NCBI GenBank assembly: GCA_930367205.1
Contig: OV884011.1
Location: 143,031,937-143,095,936, forward strand
Direction of reading: 5' to 3'
Source: Acanthosoma haemorrhoidale
Taxonomy: Eukaryota; Arthropoda; Insecta; Hemiptera; Acanthosomatidae
DNA: 64,000 nucleotides
Part shown: one piece after another, positions 20,786 through 30,430 of the stretch
How positions within the stretch are numbered: position 1 is the stretch's first letter
Layout: each line of letters opens with the position of its first letter
Program-made: the position numbers and the translations under genes
The notes under the pieces: generated by a model
What the model was told of the DNA's origin: nothing
Seen by the model: only the letters and a program-made list of their open reading frames with translations
The model's database searches: none

Positions 20786-21622
20786 AATTGTCAGACGAAA
20801 AGTCCCATCTAGGCCAAGAGGTTATCAATTTTTTGGCGCATACGATCTCTAAGGAGGGAGTGAGACCTGATGCCGGGAAGGTGACAGCGATTCAGAAGAT
20901 GGTGTTTTCGTCGGACGTTAAAGGGACCCGGCGCCTGCTGGGTACGCTTAACTATTACAGGAGATTTGTCCCCGAAATGGCGACTTGTTTGGTACCCCTA
21001 AACAATCTCCTGAAGAAGGGTCAGAAAGTGGTCATCACCCCAGATATCGAGGTGAATTTTCGTAAGTGCATTGATCGTCTCCAGGAACACCCGGTCCTTG
21101 CATTTCCCGACTTCACGAAGCAGTTCACAATCACGACGGATGCCCTGGGAGCGGTTCAGTCACAGGAGGGGGACAGAGGGGACCGTTCCGTAGCGTACGC
21201 CAGTAGGCGCCTCATTGAGGCGGAAAGTAGGTAATACGCGCTAGAGCGCGAATTATTAGGGATAGTCTGGGCGATAGACCATTTCCCACCCTACGTGTTG
21301 GGGAGAAGGTTTCGGGTGCACACTGACCACAGACCGTTACAGTGGGTCGGTAAATTAAAAGAGTCGTCGGCGAGGGGTCATGCGTTGGAAGGAGTTCCTC
21401 AGCCAATACAGCTTGGAGGTAATATATAAGCCCGGTAAGGAAAACGTCGTGGCGGACTGGCTGTCCTTTCGAGAATGGTCGCCGGAGAGAGAAGAAGACC
21501 AACAAGAACCAGGGTCTATGGATGTTGTACCGTCGTACCGTCAGGAAAAAATTAAGCGTCTTTGGAGGGCGGAGCAGATTGGGGTTGACCGAACATTTTT
21601 TACGGTGTACTATGATGGTTGA
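20782..21622 (+). pseudogene. G1 copy A RT thumb and RNase H
   Basis: Begins KLSDEKSHLGQEVINFLAHT and continues through LLGTLNYYRRFVPEMA (RT thumb). RNase H follows with FTITTDA (first Asp; four residues present in copy B are missing), LERELLGIVWAIDHF (Glu) and VHTDHRPLQW (Asp). A stop at about 21,231 and a one-base shift near 21,377 break it. MRWKEFLSQYSLEVIYKPGK is the RNase H end. The last segment to 21,689 has no clear counterpart in copy B. Confidence 0.8.
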
Positions 21623-21709
21623 GATGATCTCGGATGAGCCAACGCAAAAGGAGGATGTGGTCAAGTTCACCCAATACTTCCGTGAAAGGCTTCTTGCCTC
21701 TGGCTTTAA

Positions 21710-22000
21710 CTCCCCCCTGCCAGTTCCTGACCATCCGTCGAGAACTGAAACTTAACACTTATGCCAATTATATACAGTTCTGACATAATCATTTCCTGCT
21801 CGCCTAGTGAAGCACAACACTGTCTTATAATCATAGAAACAGAACATAACTTTATCCAATGTGGTACAAGGTTAAAATAATAAAATTTAAAAAAACATGT
21901 ATCTGGCAAATGCCACCAAAAACCAAAAGACACAGTACAGGAATGAGAAAATTAGAGTCAATTTCCTATTTGGGTGGCTTCCCCACCGGAAACTTTAACT
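21710..22000 (-). other. G1 copy B 3' non-coding region and polypurine tract
   Basis: Between integrase and 3' LTR; similar to 1-293 of copy C. The minus strand reads ACTGGCAGGGGGG immediately before the LTR start AGTTAAAGCC, fitting a polypurine tract that primes plus-strand synthesis. Confidence 0.65.
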
Positions 22001-22094
22001 GCTCGAGATGGATTGTTCTCCTCTTAGCGGGTTCATGAACACTTTGGATGGTCACCAAATTGTGTTCACGAATCGTGATCACCTGGAAGGGACC

Positions 22095-22945
22095 CTAATA
22101 ACGGGACACCTCCTTACTCCTATTAGAACCGATCTTACGATACACCATAGTGCCTATCAACGACGCACTCTTCCATTGGTTTGACGCCCGCGTTCTCCCG
22201 CAACACCCTCCTGGATTTTTCCACGGTAATTTTCGCGTACACCTTCCCCCATAATTTCCCCAGTTCCACGCGGTTAGTGGTGAGTTATGCGGACGTCTCG
22301 TCTCCTACCACCGTTCCAGCTCCAACCCTTTGTTGGCATTGTAGACACGGAGATGATCGCCCAAGGTACTGTGGAGACGCTCAATTCCTCCCCGGCTCTT
22401 TGGATGCCCTGGGGTATTGACATGCCATATCACGTCAATAGCCTTCATCTCTCCCCGCACGTCGGCGTTATCGAACTCCTTTCAGCCGTCCAACGCTATC
22501 CTATCTGGGACGCCGTAAAATTGGAACCACCGCCTCAGCGAGCCTAGCACTGCTTCCGATGACTTTTCCCGAATAGGGTATGCCATAGCCATTTTGCTAA
22601 AGAGGTCAACCACGGTGACCCACTTGTGTCCTCGCCAAGTAAAGGTATCAACTTGAAGGTCAGTGAGCGGTGTTTGCGCCGTGGGAGTCTCGACTAGTTG
22701 CCCGGTCAGTGTGGTTGCCTGTCATATTTGGTACGGTGACAAACTTCGCACGCAGCTAGTGTTTCCTGGATCGTCTTTCGCATCCCCCACCAGAAATACT
22801 TCTGCCTCAACGCCTGAGCCGTCTCTTGTTCGCCCATGTGGTTTGGTTTGCCCTGATGGTACGCTAGCTTGATCTCCTTAAGCGTAAAGAAAATGGGTCT
22901 TCCCTGGTGTGGAAGCACCATTAAGGGCACAACTAATTTGGTCAT
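22095..22945 (-). pseudogene. G1 copy B integrase
   Basis: The N-terminal HHCC zinc domain is in the frame 22,706-22,945 (KPNHMGEQETAQALRQKYFW, then CEVCHRTK). The catalytic core follows: TDLQVDTFTWRG (first Asp), VPDRIALDG then a stop then KEFDN (second Asp), and PKSRGGIERLHSTL (Glu). There are 35 positions between the second Asp and the Glu, so the DD35E geometry is preserved apart from the stop. Further stops lie downstream. Plus-strand frames at 22,663-23,567 are shadows. Confidence 0.85.
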
Positions 22946-23289
22946 TGTTCACCCCTGGAGCCGACCATATGGTCGTGGTGGTGGATCGTGGAGAGCTATC
23001 ATGTGCTGTTTTCATGGGGCCGAAGGTCTTCGTCTTCCAGAATATCTGGCGGGGCTTTTCATTGATAATTTCTTCCCGCTCGTCCATGTCCGCAGGCCTG
23101 TCGTCCGTTGCCCTCCCTCCTCCTGCCGACGGTACTACATCTGTAGACCCTGGTTCCTGTTGGTCTTATCTCTCCAGTGTCCATTCTCGCAAAAACTACC
23201 GTCCGCCCCGGGAGGATTCCCCCTGATCTTAGTCAAGTGTATTGACCACCATCGCCCGGGACAGCCAGTCCACCTCGACGTTTTCCTTA

Positions 23290-23758
23290 ACGGGCTTATA
23301 TATTACCTCCAAGTTTATTGGCTGAGGAACTCCTTCCAACGCATAACCCTCGCCGATAACTCTTTTAATTTACCGACCCACTGTAACAGTCTGTGGTCAG
23401 TGTGCACCCGAAACCTTCTCCCCAACACGTATGGTGGGAAATGGTCTATCGCCCAGACTATCCCTAATAATTCGCGCTCTAGCGCGCTATACCTACTTTC
23501 CGCTTCGGTGAGGCTCCTACTGGCGTACGCTACGGGACGTTCCCCTCTGTCACCCTCCTGTGACTGAACCGCTCCCAGCGCATATTCAATGGCATCCGTC
23601 GTGATTGTGAACTGCTTCGTGAAGTCGGGAAATGCCAGGACCGGGTGTTCCTGGAAACGATCAATGCACTTCCGAAAATTCACCTCGATATCTGGGGTGA
23701 TGACCACCGTCTGACTTTTCTTCAGGAGATTGTTTAGGGGTACCAAACAAGCCGCCAT
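23290..23758 (-). pseudogene. G1 copy B RNase H
   Basis: FTITTDAIEYALGAVQSQEG (Asp), YSALERELLGIVWAIDHFPP (Glu) and RVHTDHRLLQWVGKLKELSA (Asp) give the RNase H catalytic set. The frame is open across the domain (23,315-23,758). It degrades RNA in the RNA:DNA hybrid during reverse transcription. Confidence 0.85.
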
Positions 23759-24045
23759 TTCGGGGACAAATCTCCTGTTATAGCTAGGCGTACCAAGCAG
23801 GTGCCGGATCCTTTGACGTCCGACGGAACCACCATCTTCTGAATCGCTGCCACCTTCCCGGCATCAGGTCTCACTCCCTCCTTAGAGACCGTATGCCCCA
23901 AAGAATTGATAACCTCTTGGCCTAGACGGGACTTTTCGTCTGACAATTTCAAGCCAAATTGCCTCACACGATCGAAGACCATCCGTAGGTAATCTGCATG
24001 TTGTGCCTCGGTCGCACTGAATATCAAGAGGTCATCCATATATAT
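23734..24045 (-). pseudogene. G1 copy B reverse transcriptase, YMDD and thumb
   Basis: An in-frame stop directly precedes IYMDDLLIFSATEAQHADYL, which holds the two catalytic Asp residues. It then runs through RVRQFGLKLSDEKSRLGQEV into the thumb, where it frameshifts near 23,790 (LAITGDLSPKW). This is the portion missing from copy A. Confidence 0.85.
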
Positions 24046-24608
24046 TTAGCATACGGACTCGTCTATCCCTCGTAGAAACTCATCCATGAGCCGCTCAAAT
24101 GTAATTGGTGCATTCTTCAGGCCAAATGACATCCTCGTAAACTCATAGTGGCCTCTCTCAAACGTGAAGGCCGTCTTGTGTCGGTCTCTAGGGTGCATGT
24201 GAATCTGGTGATACCCCGCTTTAAGATCCAGAGTGCTAAATATCTTCGCCCTGCTCAGCCTGTCCAATATTTCGTCGAATCTGGGGATTGGATATTTTTC
24301 ATCCACCGTATTCTCGTTAAGTTTTAAGCTACTACTACTTTATATTTGTCTGGGTCCCCACCTTCTTCATTCTTTTTCTTGACCGCCCACAGGGGGCTGT
24401 TATATGGCAATGTACTGTCCACTATAATCCCGTACTTCTTCAGGTTGTCTAGCTCCTCACGAATGTAGTGCCTCAGAGCCGGCGGATACCTGCGCTCCTT
24501 CACGTAACATACCCTGTCTTGCTTGAGCGGATTAACGTGTACAGTTCTACCTGTGAGCCCCAATCGCCCCTTTTCGTTCCTAACCTTTGCTCCAACTTTA
24601 CCTAGCAA
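24046..24608 (-). pseudogene. G1 copy B reverse transcriptase, fingers and palm
   Basis: Two frames: 24,324-24,608 (ELDNLKKYGIIVDSTLPYNS, SPLWAVKKKNEEGG) and 24,046-24,306. The second reads KYPIPRFDEILDRL, STLDLKAGYHQIHMHPRD, then TAFTFERGHYEFTRMSFGLK. The first catalytic Asp (STLDLKAGYHQI) and the MSFGLKNAP motif are intact. A frame change near 24,315-24,335 separates the two. Confidence 0.9.
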
Positions 24609-24908
24609 ATCGCACCCTATGATCCCTCCATATTACCGGGGCATCTTTTCTACCACGGGAACTCTTAAACTCTCCTCATCGCGTTCCTATCTATTTAGCC
24701 CTTTTACTGCCTCTTCTTCGACCTTACAGGGGCCCCCCAGAATGATCAAGTTACAAGAGCATACCTGTATTTGGGGTATCCTCTCTCCTTCACACATCCT
24801 CTCTAGTGTCTCCCGACACATTATAGTGTTGGTACTCCCAGAAACCTCTGGACGCTTCACTTCCCTCACGACTCTGATTATAGGCAGACCGCTATCCACG
24901 TCTTTCAC
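24590..24908 (-). pseudogene. G1 copy B protease
   Basis: The open piece 24,687-24,908 corresponds to copy A's protease (SGLPIIRVVREVKRP...STNTIMCRETLERM). The catalytic Asp-Thr-Gly position is degraded to V-S-G without the Asp. The remainder continues in a shifted frame. Confidence 0.6.
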
Positions 24909-25149
24909 ACTAATATTTACTATTGTGCGGTCGCCTCTCCGCCACCACTCTGCTCAGATATCACGTTCTCCCCTCTCCTCTGATGTTTGTCGTCGAGTGG
25001 TCCTCTGAGCACTGTCGCTTCTCCAGCCCATTCGGTTTCCTGGTTCTTCCCTCTCTTCTTCTGTCTCGGAAGTTTTCGAGGTCTCTGACACTTCTGGCTG
25101 CGGCCTTTTCTTCCTCCGCATCTTCTGAGCGTTTATCTCCAACGGTTCA

Positions 25150-25305
25150 GGTTTGTTTCCGTCTCTGCGTCATATACGGGCACAGCCTGGCTACATGCCC
25201 TTCCTTACCACATCCAAAGCACCTACTGCGTGGGCACTGTGCTACCAAATGTCCTGCTTTCCCGCACCCATAGCACATCCTGTTGTCTCGCCTTCGGAGC
25301 TCCCC
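25150..25305 (-). pseudogene. G1 copy B gag zinc knuckles
   Basis: Two intact CCHC motifs on the minus strand: CYGCGKAGHLVAQC and CFGCGKEGHVARLC, separated by a short basic linker. They correspond to 19,630-19,710 of copy A. Confidence 0.75.
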
Positions 25306-25478
25306 ACATTTCCTCAGCTACTTTCCGCCGCCATTAATCTTTGTCTTCCATGGTACTCTGCCTCCTTCTTCTTCCATCGATGGGCGTGGTTTTGGGCCTT
25401 CTATACGGCACTTTTCTCCAGCCCGTTTCTTCCTCACCATCTGTGGTGTCTTCCTCTCTGGCACTGGTGTCCACCATT

Positions 25479-26056
25479 TCAGTGCCACATTCTAGAAATG
25501 TGCTTTCTCTCGGTAACCCCTTCTTTCTTCCAGTTTCTTTCGCTAGCTACTTTCAGGATAGTTGATAAGAACGCCATCCTGGCTTCTACTCCCGCCGCAC
25601 TTACTGTCTCCCACATCTTCTCCGTGATATTGTTGTCTCTTGCCAGCATCGTTCTGGCGTACTGCCCGTTCGTCAGCTGGTGTCTCTTCGTTTCCCTGAA
25701 GAGTTTAAAAATGTCCTCTTCCGGGGTCCATCTTTCCCCACCGAACTTTTTCTTCAGCCACTCCTTTACTACGTTCCACGAGGTCTCCTGGTCGGTTTGG
25801 ATCATGTTCAGGACACTCCGCTTCACTTTGCACACCAGAGCGGCCCCAGCGATCCTGCGTCCCCTTCCGTTATCAGGTCCTCCGACCGTTTCCCCTCTAT
25901 CCGCGTAATCAGCCAGTCACACCCTTTAAGGAAATGATTTAGTTCCCCGGTCTCGCCTGCGAATCATTCCAGATCCGAAATCGACTTCGTCATGTCCTGA
26001 GCGTTAATGACCTGGATCTTCATCCATGCCAATGTATTCGCGAGAGCCGCTGCCAT
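25479..26056 (-). pseudogene. gag: G1 copy B gag
   Basis: Starts at an ATG in ACCATGG context (26,056) equivalent to copy A's. The C-terminal half is open at 25,479-25,835 (ETSWNVVKEWLKKKFGGERW, RHQLTNGQYARTMLA). The middle is frameshifted relative to copy A. The end (KHISRMWH) differs from copy A and reflects a shift. Confidence 0.75.
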
Positions 26057-26218
26057 GGTCGTTTGAGGTAACTGCGGTATATCTGTTGCTGCACTAAGCA
26101 CTGGAGGGTCGTAACACTCCCTCTAGCATTTTATTGAGAGAGAAAGAAAACGTGAAGCGAAAGAACAAAAAAAAATAAAGAAAAGAAAATTATTACTTTC
26201 CGCTCCGCCGTACTAGGT

Positions 26219-26236
26219 TCCCGGGTTTCGGCACCA
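26219..26236 (-). other. Primer-binding site of G1 copy B (tRNA-Phe)
   Basis: TGGTGCCGAAACCCGGGA is the exact complement of the 3' end of a eukaryotic tRNA-Phe (…TCCCGGGTTTCGGCACCA). It overlaps the LTR terminus by one base. Copy A carries a mutated version. Confidence 0.8.
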
Positions 26237-26417
26237 GTTAATCGTCGGCGGTTAAGCTAAAAGAAAGAATAGGAAAGAGGGAAACGAACTACACTCTCAA
26301 ACTTCTGTAAAGAGACTGCTTTATTGTCTTTAGTAATCCGACCTACTTAGGATCATGGGTTGTTTAACTCCCATGATCGTATTGGTTTACAACAAAAACT
26401 TGCCTCTAGCTTTAACT
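26236..26417 (-). repeat. 5' LTR of G1 copy B
   Basis: 182 bp from AGTTAAAGCTAGAGG to CCGACGATTAACT (minus strand). It contains AATAAAG. It is the same sequence as the copy C LTR at 294-481. Confidence 0.85.
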
Positions 26418-27023
26418 TATACATATTATAATAATAGTATTATCAATATGATTGACTGCAGAACTGTTGTTGCAAATTTTCGTAGCAATACGAAAAACAT
26501 TGATTTGTGAAGTGTGTCACATATGACTTTGTTTACACACGTAGACGTTAAAATCTATTGAAAATTATTGAAAACATAAATTTTTATTTGATGATATTAT
26601 TTAATTTTCGATTAACTTATTCGTCTAGCATATCATCAGGAAGAAATACTTTCTAAGCTTTAAAAACCTTATTGCTTTTCATTGAGCAGAAGTGCAACCT
26701 TATCTAACTAGCCGGGGCTCCATCAACCGCTAAGTGTCCTGCTGTAAAAGAGCAGACAGGGTAGCCTTCTGAAAGGATAACCACCTGCCACGGTGATACA
26801 GACTCTTCGAATTAGCACGATAAGGACCATCTGCCTCCATACGGCTCCGTATGAAATATATCTTTTATGCACTGCCATAACTCTCCCATATGCTTACCCC
26901 TTGTTCGCAACTCATTATGTACACTTTATGTTTCATAGCCCGTCATTATGTTTGTTTTTTATGCTGAGGTAGTTGTTGGGTTTATGAAAGAAACTTTCTT
27001 TAAAAGTGAATTGTGCCACAAAT
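26418..27023. other. Intergenic DNA
   Basis: AT-rich with a GC-richer patch near 26,700-26,870 containing the short palindrome CATACGGCTCCGTATG (26,836-26,851). No gene recognised. Confidence 0.45.
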
Positions 27024-27617
27024 TCAACTTTTAACTAGCACTAGCAAAAAATAACTTGTCAATCCATCATTTAATGACCAAGCTGGCTTAAAAACGGGAA
27101 GGAATTTAGTTAGTAGCGGCACAATAAGTACCAAGGACAGAAATACATCTCTAAACTGAGGCCATTTAAGGATATCTCCATGAAAGCTTGGAATATTAAT
27201 TTTTGGTAGACGAGTCCGAGCATTAGAGGTAATTGTAGCATCAAGCATGGTAGTGGCGTCATGAACGGTTGTTCCTGAAGTTTGCGCTGGCTGAGGAATA
27301 GGATACATTATTGTCTCATAAATATTGTTACAATCGTAGACGCAATTTTTCGCATGAGAATAATGCTTTTCTTCATAGGGGAAGTCCTTTGGTTCCTTAT
27401 TCAATAACAAATGGATTTCCTGCAATGATTCCCAGGACTGGACAAATTGGGTGTATACCTTTTCTAAACCTTTATATTTTCCTCTGAATGCTGGAAACGC
27501 ATTTAAATCGTCCTTTGCAGCCTTTGCGTCCTTTCTAATTGCTTGAATCTCGAGGTACAGCTGAGTAATCCTTTGCTTTAACAGGTCTCCCCGTTGTTCC
27601 AGAGTCAGTTCCGGCAT
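27024..27617 (-). pseudogene. gag: BEL/Pao retrotransposon gag fragment
   Basis: The likely native start is the ATG at 27,617 (MPELTLEQRGDLLKQRITQL); the frame is open further upstream without a better start. A helical N-terminal region is followed by RLPKINIPSFHGDILKWPQF, the signature of the BEL/Pao gag domain known as DUF1759. After RDVFLSLV the sequence is no longer gag-like and ends soon. The upstream minus-strand sequence TGGCCCCCAACACTGG near 27,687-27,702 could be a primer-binding site. It is far from, and on the opposite strand to, the pol fragment at 7.8 kb. Confidence 0.85.
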
Positions 27618-27939
27618 TTTAGGAAGACTTATCAAATCAAAACTAGTGAAATAAGTGATAAGCGGATCCGGCCCGGAGGACCAGTGTTGGGGGCCAAGGT
27701 GCACAAAATTAAAAATATCTTTAATAGCGAAATCCCCGAGCACCCTAGTAAAATATGCCGATTCCGTTACCCCTTATTTGTAGTACAACTCGAGCCGCAG
27801 GCAATATAGCATCTAAAAAATGCTGCCATAAACCTAAATATCAATGAATTGTGAAAGAAAACAAGAATAATAATGATAATGCAAAATTAAATCACAAAAT
27901 CAAATTTATTGGAAAAATAAAGCATACATATATAATGGC

Positions 27940-28045
27940 AAACCTAAGTTAATAATGAAATTCAACTTAACAAAATAAAATTCTAAGTTAATAATTAAAT
28001 TCAATTTAACAAAATAAAATTCTAAGTTAATAATTAAATTTGTTT
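27940..28045 (+). repeat. Tandem repeat, unit about 40 bp, roughly 2.5 copies
   Basis: Unit approximates AAGTTAATAATTAAATTCAA followed by TTTAACAAAATAAAATTCT. Copies differ by few bases. Confidence 0.8.
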
Positions 28046-28049
28046 TGGA

Positions 28050-28560
28050 GAGAGAGAGAATGGCGCAAAATAAAAATGGTTAGATCTGACCTCTCAATCT
28101 GTGCTAATGTCGTCGTCTTCTCAGTGTTGAACCTGGCAATTTGATGCAGTGTCGGCAGTCCTCTGATAGAACGAAATTTCACGTCCACCTTACACATCCC
28201 AATTGCGTGCGAAATCATTCGCAAATTTTGAGAATGTACAGGCCGTTCAGGCAAGATGGCATAGTTTCAGTAGGCTTGATCTGGCAAAACTGACTTAAGA
28301 TAATCCTTTACGTACACGTACAGCAAACAATAACAACTCTTCCCTAACTCTCTCTCTCTACCGTCTCCTATTTATTCTCTCTCTCTCTCTCACACACATT
28401 GCTCTTTTCTTATTTCTATATCTTTATATCTAATTTATTTCACAACTCATTTATATTAAAAAAAAAAAAAACTTTTACTTTCGATTTACGTAATTAAATA
28501 ATATCAAAATAAAGGAATTCTATTTACATTTTTTTTTTTGTCGGCCCTTTCATACATACC
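28050..28560. other. Non-coding DNA with CT/GA simple repeats
   Basis: Contains GAGAGAGAGA near 28,050, CTCTCTCTCT near 28,350 and near 28,376-28,395, followed by CACACA, and an A-run near 28,458. It may be the untranslated or LTR part of the BEL/Pao element whose gag precedes it, but no paired LTR was found. Confidence 0.45.
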
Positions 28561-30119
28561 GCTAACACAGATGTTTGCTAATTTCTGACGAACAAGAGAG
28601 CTCCTATTTTATATTGGAAATTGTGGAGCATTTCAAGTGTTAAAGTTGAGAGTCTATCATTGTTCTCCGAGACAAATGACAACGTGTTCGTTTTGATTAT
28701 GTGAACATGTTTGTTAGTCAGATCGGCTATGAGCGAAACAACTGAGCTATTAAGTTAAATAACTCGATCATGGAGATACAAAAAATCAATGAAGGGAATT
28801 TAATTTTAAACCTTTAAAGAAATTACAAGGGGTTTCCCTCCTCCTTTAAAAAGAAGTTAATAAAAAGCTCAGGGTGTATTATAAGAGCCCCCTCGGGATG
28901 GGATGTAAGACCCTTGGGTGGGAAAGAAGACCCAGGTGTCGCTGTAATATAAAAATTAATCATCTTGAGATTAGCGGATGCGATACAGCTTGTAAGGGAT
29001 GAGGGATACACTGGCACTCAGGTGGCAACTGCTTCTTATAGACCATGAAGGGGTGCTTGCAAAGTTGTGGCGTCTTAGTGCGCTATTTATTGCTCCGGAA
29101 TTTATTTAATTGCCATCAGCCTGCAAATATATATTATAGCGTGAAATGTATAGCGTGCAGGGTTTACAGGGAAATACCCTTAATTTATACTATTTTGTTG
29201 TAAATATGACTGCAAGCCAGTCAGTCACTTCATACATAATATTAGTCATAAGAACTTGTTTAAAAATAACACTACTCAAGAATCTTTTTAACAATCCTAC
29301 CCTCAACGTTTTGAGTAACCGTCCGCGGTTTATTTATTATGTAGTATTAAATGAAAAAAAAAATCGGAGCATAATAGTATGTGTTATATATGTAATTAAA
29401 TAATTTATTATAGGCATTAGCGCTTTCAACCACTCACATTGCCACAATTTTATGGTAATGATGCTGCCAATCAGGGTAGTGTTTGGTCACTGAATAAAAG
29501 GAGATCATACATGCGCTCTAAGACTAGAGTAGATGAAATCTCTGGTACTTTAACAATAGAGATGGAAACCAAAACCAAATCCAAGGGAAAAAGTATGACA
29601 CTACTAAGTGTTTCTTAAGGGTTGCAGAAATGGTTCTAATAACTAATTTCAGTTCATTTAAGCCCTAAGAAATATTTCATGGCAATTTATTTTTATTTAT
29701 TATTTATTTTAGTTTTTAATGATCATTAAATTTAAATAAGAAAATAATAATAATTTTTAATTACAAGTAGTAAGTTAATTAATGTAACTTCATTTTTTTT
29801 CAGGGAGGAGCTTCTCTGTTAACATCAAGTGAATATCCAATGCAAAATATGAACCTCTTTATGAAACTGGTAGTAAATTTATTATTTATTTTTGGGGACA
29901 TTTTCAATGACTTTTTCTTAACTATAGTCTATACCTAACTACGCATAATACGGTTGATAAATCAAGTTTTCAAAATCTTTAAGTCGATACACTATGCAGT
30001 GAAATGGAAGGGGTAAAATTTTCAACGTCAATAATGATTTTTTTAGGGTATCTCAATGTTGTTTGGTTTTCTCCTAAAAGCAACGAAAACCAATTTGTCG
30101 AAGGATGTTCATTGTCCCC
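28561..30119. other. AT-rich DNA, no gene recognised
   Basis: Small open frames at 28,823-29,017 and 29,146-29,403 lack recognisable domains. No repeat structure seen. Confidence 0.45.
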
Positions 30120-30430
30120 TAATTGGACGATCTGACGTAGTACGTTGCTTCGACAAAAGGAACAATAATAACGTTGGCTGATGTGATGATCAAAGGAGCG
30201 GGGAGATGGCCCAGCCAATTCACCAAGTGCAGGCAGGCCAAGACAGTGGCGTGCCACCGACCCGTTAGCAGAAGCACAGAAGGGACAGTGGGACCCCACC
30301 TGGTGGCCAGTAGCATCCCACTTAAGTGGGCCTTTAGAGGCAGCATAGGTCGATACTGTGCAGCAAAGTCAATCAAGGAAATCTAATCAAGGCTACCAAT
30401 GACGAATGGTTCATTTGTGGAAATTGAGTT
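30120..30430. other. GC-richer island without recognised product
   Basis: Overlapping small frames exist on both strands (30,174-30,386 plus; 30,119-30,376 minus). Neither encodes a motif I recognise, and opposite-strand openness is expected from base composition. It could be regulatory, an exon of an unknown gene or a TE relic. Confidence 0.25.

Larger units (their letters stand above)
18768..21689 (+). mobile_element. Gypsy-like LTR element G1, copy A (defective)
   Basis: Plus-strand copy with only the last ~20 bp of its 5' LTR (CTCCGACGATTAACT), a decayed PBS (TTGCCGAAACCAGGGA), then gag, protease, RT and RNase H relics. It stops abruptly at 21,689, where the minus-strand copy B begins. 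It lacks the integrase and 3' LTR. Relative to copy B it has lost roughly 300 bp of RT including the catalytic YMDD region. Confidence 0.85.
21690..26417 (-). mobile_element. Gypsy-like LTR element G1, copy B (nearly complete, degenerate)
   Basis: Minus-strand element of about 4.7 kb. In element order: 5' LTR (26,236-26,417), tRNA-Phe PBS, gag with two CCHC knuckles, protease, RT with YMDD, RNase H, integrase with D, D and E all visible, 3' non-coding region, polypurine tract, and only the first ~20 bp of the 3' LTR at 21,690-21,709. No env-like frame is present. Numerous stops and shifts make it non-autonomous. Confidence 0.9.

Noticed and set aside
21710..22000. Possible LTR body or env remnant of G1
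   Set aside because: The LTR start (AGTTAAAGC after the G-run) places this stretch inside the element upstream of the polypurine tract. No signal peptide, membrane segment or open frame supports env.
22869..23567. 232-codon plus-strand open frame (and neighbours 22,663-23,226)
   Set aside because: Antisense to copy B integrase and RNase H, which carry intact family motifs on the minus strand.
24523..25908. Large plus-strand frames (161 and 251 codons)
   Set aside because: Antisense shadows of copy B gag, zinc knuckles and protease. Hydrophobic, Ser/Phe-rich composition is typical of reverse-strand readings.
29979..30386. Overlapping frames on both strands as a host gene
   Set aside because: No recognised domain on either strand and no splice-like context; recorded only as a GC-richer island.
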